6,428 bases of DNA from a candidate division NC10 bacterium SPGG6 (lineage in GTDB: Bacteria > Methylomirabilota > Methylomirabilia > Methylomirabilales > CSP1-5), in contig LXTG01000059.1 of the NCBI GenBank assembly GCA_001643535.1, positions 1 to 6,428 on the forward strand. Direction: 5' to 3'. Position numbers and translations under genes: made by a program. The notes below the pieces were generated by a model. That model was given only the letters and a program-made list of their open reading frames with translations. It was not told where the DNA came from and ran no database searches. This document shows positions 5,380-6,428 of this stretch, piece by piece; position 1 is the stretch's first letter; every line of letters begins with the position of its first letter.

Positions 5380-6084
5380 TCAGGGCAAATCGTCGAACAA
5401 CCCCATGAGATGGTGGAGTCGTCTCAGAGACACCTTCGGATCCCTCTCCGCGCCGCTCCTCTCAAGGAGGCGGGCGATCTCTTCAGCCAGGATCATCCGC
5501 TCGGCGTGGCTTGGATGGTCATCTAGGTCTGCCTTCCCAGGTTCGGACGAAAGCTCAACCGCCATCCGCTCAAACACTTGAGCCCCAACTCTGATGTCAT
5601 AGCCGGCTCGGTGAGCGTAGAGCAGCCCCCGAATGTCGGCCTCTCGCTCCCCTTCTCCCTGGATCCCCCCCAGCAGGGCGTGATCAGCGGAGGTTGGGAG
5701 ATGGCCCATTTCATGCCCCAGAACGACTGCCAGTTCATCGTCACTCTTCACGAACCTGAGCATCCCCAGGCACACATGGATCCTTCGTCCGCCCACAAAG
5801 GCATTGACCGCATCACACCCCGCCACCTCAACGGTCACGTCGGGCGGGTCCGCCGAGTCGAGAAGCAGGCGTGTCAGCATTCGCTCAAGCCGCAATTGCT
5901 GACGCAACCTGAAGTGCGCCGCCTTCCGTTTGAACTGTGCGGCCTGGGCTCGTTCATCCTGCTCCGAAACCAATCGGCCGAGGCTCGGTTCGCGAAGGCC
6001 GGCGGCACAGGCTGTTCCCAGGACGAGGAGACTGGCCATCAGAACCGTTACCCACCGGCTCGATGTGTTCCCCTCCCGCGTCAT
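5380..6084 (-). CDS. Small M48-family zinc metalloprotease with N-terminal export signal
   Basis: This is an exported zinc peptidase of the M48 (Ste24/HtpX/BepA-like) group, whose soluble members take part in envelope protein quality control. The 234 residues begin with a short charged segment and a hydrophobic stretch (VTVLMASLLVLG, 12-23), followed by TACAAG. That fits signal peptidase I cleavage after A27. C26 is also near a poor lipobox, so a lipoprotein is possible but less likely. The catalytic HEMGH is at 124-128 after DDELAVVLG. The third zinc ligand lies in EREAD (146-150, family ExxxD), followed by the usual GLLYAHRAGYD and later HPSHAERM (190-197). No TPR or LysM domain follows, so it is a minimal form. 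The ATG at 6084 has AGGG six bases upstream. It is co-directional with the lipid-glycan cluster but separated by 213 bp and probably transcribed independently. Confidence 0.93.
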   Translation of the reverse strand: MTREGNTSSRWVTVLMASLLVLGTACAAGLREPSLGRLVSEQDERAQAAQFKRKAAHFRLRQQLRLERMLTRLLLDSADPPDVTVEVAGCDAVNAFVGGRRIHVCLGMLRFVKSDDELAVVLGHEMGHLPTSADHALLGGIQGEGEREADIRGLLYAHRAGYDIRVGAQVFERMAVELSSEPGKADLDDHPSHAERMILAEEIARLLERSGAERDPKVSLRRLHHLMGLFDDLP

Positions 6085-6250
6085 CTTTCACCCTTTCCGC
6101 TCATGAGGGTCGGACTATCAAACCCCCCTGTCCAAAGGGGCCCCCAGGGCATTGAATCCCCTGAGACCCTCCTCCAACGGCAGGGTCCTTGGCGGGGATC
6201 CGAGTCTGTGCCCGATCCATCATCGCTGCTGAAATTCTCTGGGAGTTTTG

Positions 6251-6266
6251 TGCACGTTCTGTGCCA
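6251..6266 (-). promoter_or_regulatory. Candidate sigma54 (-24/-12) promoter upstream of the M48 protease
   Basis: On the minus strand TGGCAC (6266-6261) and TGCA (6254-6251) hold GG and GC at the 12-base offset of the sigma54 consensus TGGCACG-N4-TTGCW. There are two mismatches, at the seventh consensus base and the first T of the -12 box. Transcription would begin near 6240 and give a leader of about 155 bases before the ATG at 6084. No enhancer-binding site was identified. The segment is partly self-complementary, so chance similarity is possible. Confidence 0.3.
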
Positions 6267-6294
6267 ATGGCAGCCAGCCATCAGGCGTTCCAAT

Positions 6295-6374
6295 GCTTGC
6301 ACGCTGGTATGCTGGCACGCTGGAACGCTAGCAGGCTTCACGACCAGACCACTGGAACGCGAGAAAGCTAGCAG
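6295..6374. repeat. Degenerate 8-bp tandem repeat array (GCTGGMAC type)
   Basis: GCT occurs at 6295, 6303, 6311, 6319, 6327 and 6335, exactly eight bases apart, with units such as GCTGGCAC, GCTGGAAC and GCTAGCAG. In the same phase the tract continues with ACTGGAAC at 6351 and an identical GCTAGCAG at 6367, separated by one diverged unit at 6359. About ten units fill 6295-6374. The pair 6319/6327 against 6351/6367 looks like a duplicated block with one extra octad. Confidence 0.75.
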
Positions 6375-6428
6375 TCTTGAAAGGTTGCGGAAGGGAAAGG
6401 TCTATTCCCCTCGCCTTTCAGCCTCCTA

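Larger units (their letters stand above)
6085..6428. other. 344-base stretch without a supportable gene
   Basis: No reading frame here resembles a protein. An 86-codon minus-strand frame (6341-6081) ends in an ATGA overlap with the protease start, but its sequence is low in family-like features and its start lies in the repeat array. The stretch holds the M48 leader, with a C/G-rich hairpin CCCC (6125-6128)/GGGG (6137-6140). It also holds the sigma54-like site at 6251-6266, the 8-bp repeat array at 6295-6374 and an imperfect hairpin at 6379-6419. No tRNA or rRNA is visible. Confidence 0.6.

Noticed and set aside
5364..5381. A terminator after the M48 protease
   Set aside because: GAGG pairs with CCTC around a TTTTCGAAA centre, but the stem is short with a mismatch, overlaps the stop codon and is not followed by a T-run on the minus strand.
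6081..6341. An 86-codon minus-strand frame overlapping the protease start by ATGA
   Set aside because: It has no family-like features and partly encodes the octad repeats, and no ribosome-binding site is clear. The overlap is probably accidental.

Overview
The window comes from a bacterial chromosome of moderately high GC. Every gene I can support lies on the minus strand. A GT9 heptosyltransferase-type gene beside polyprenyl-lipid and membrane glycosyltransferase genes suggests a Gram-negative-type cell envelope. The overall style would suit a deep lineage such as NC10/Methylomirabilota, Nitrospirota or the former Deltaproteobacteria, but no phylogenetic marker here settles the taxon.

In transcription order (high to low coordinates), a secreted M48-type zinc metalloprotease (6084-5380) comes first, preceded by a 344-base stretch with no gene, an array of 8-bp repeats and a sigma54-like promoter candidate. 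After a 213-bp gap with a sigma70-like promoter and a 7-bp repeat array comes a tight five-frame cluster. It holds a PAP2 lipid phosphatase (5166-4513), a GT2 polyprenyl-phosphate glycosyltransferase (4509-3508), a possible 29-codon ORF (3511-3422), a PAP2 phosphatase/polyprenyl synthetase fusion (3417-2023) and a GT9 glycosyltransferase (2008-983). A 176-bp spacer made largely of 7-bp repeats separates this cluster from lepA (elongation factor 4), which starts at 806 and runs off the window.

The cluster reads as a polyprenyl-phosphate glycan-carrier module. The synthetase domain builds a long-chain polyprenyl diphosphate, a PAP2 domain could remove a phosphate to give the monophosphate carrier, the GT2 enzyme would load a sugar on that carrier, and the GT9 enzyme would extend an envelope glycan. 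The pathway is inferred from family membership; the domains and motifs are directly visible.

Two things stand out. First, the in-frame PAP2-polyprenyl synthetase fusion keeps all phosphatase motifs and both Asp-rich synthetase motifs, but the synthetase has lost about 30 N-terminal residues. Second, degenerate 7-bp repeats (minus-strand core TGAAC/TGGAC) recur at gene borders. They run to four bases from the lepA start, keep an open frame joined to LepA, and straddle the PAP2 stop and GT2 start. An 8-bp array with a related core lies near the right edge.
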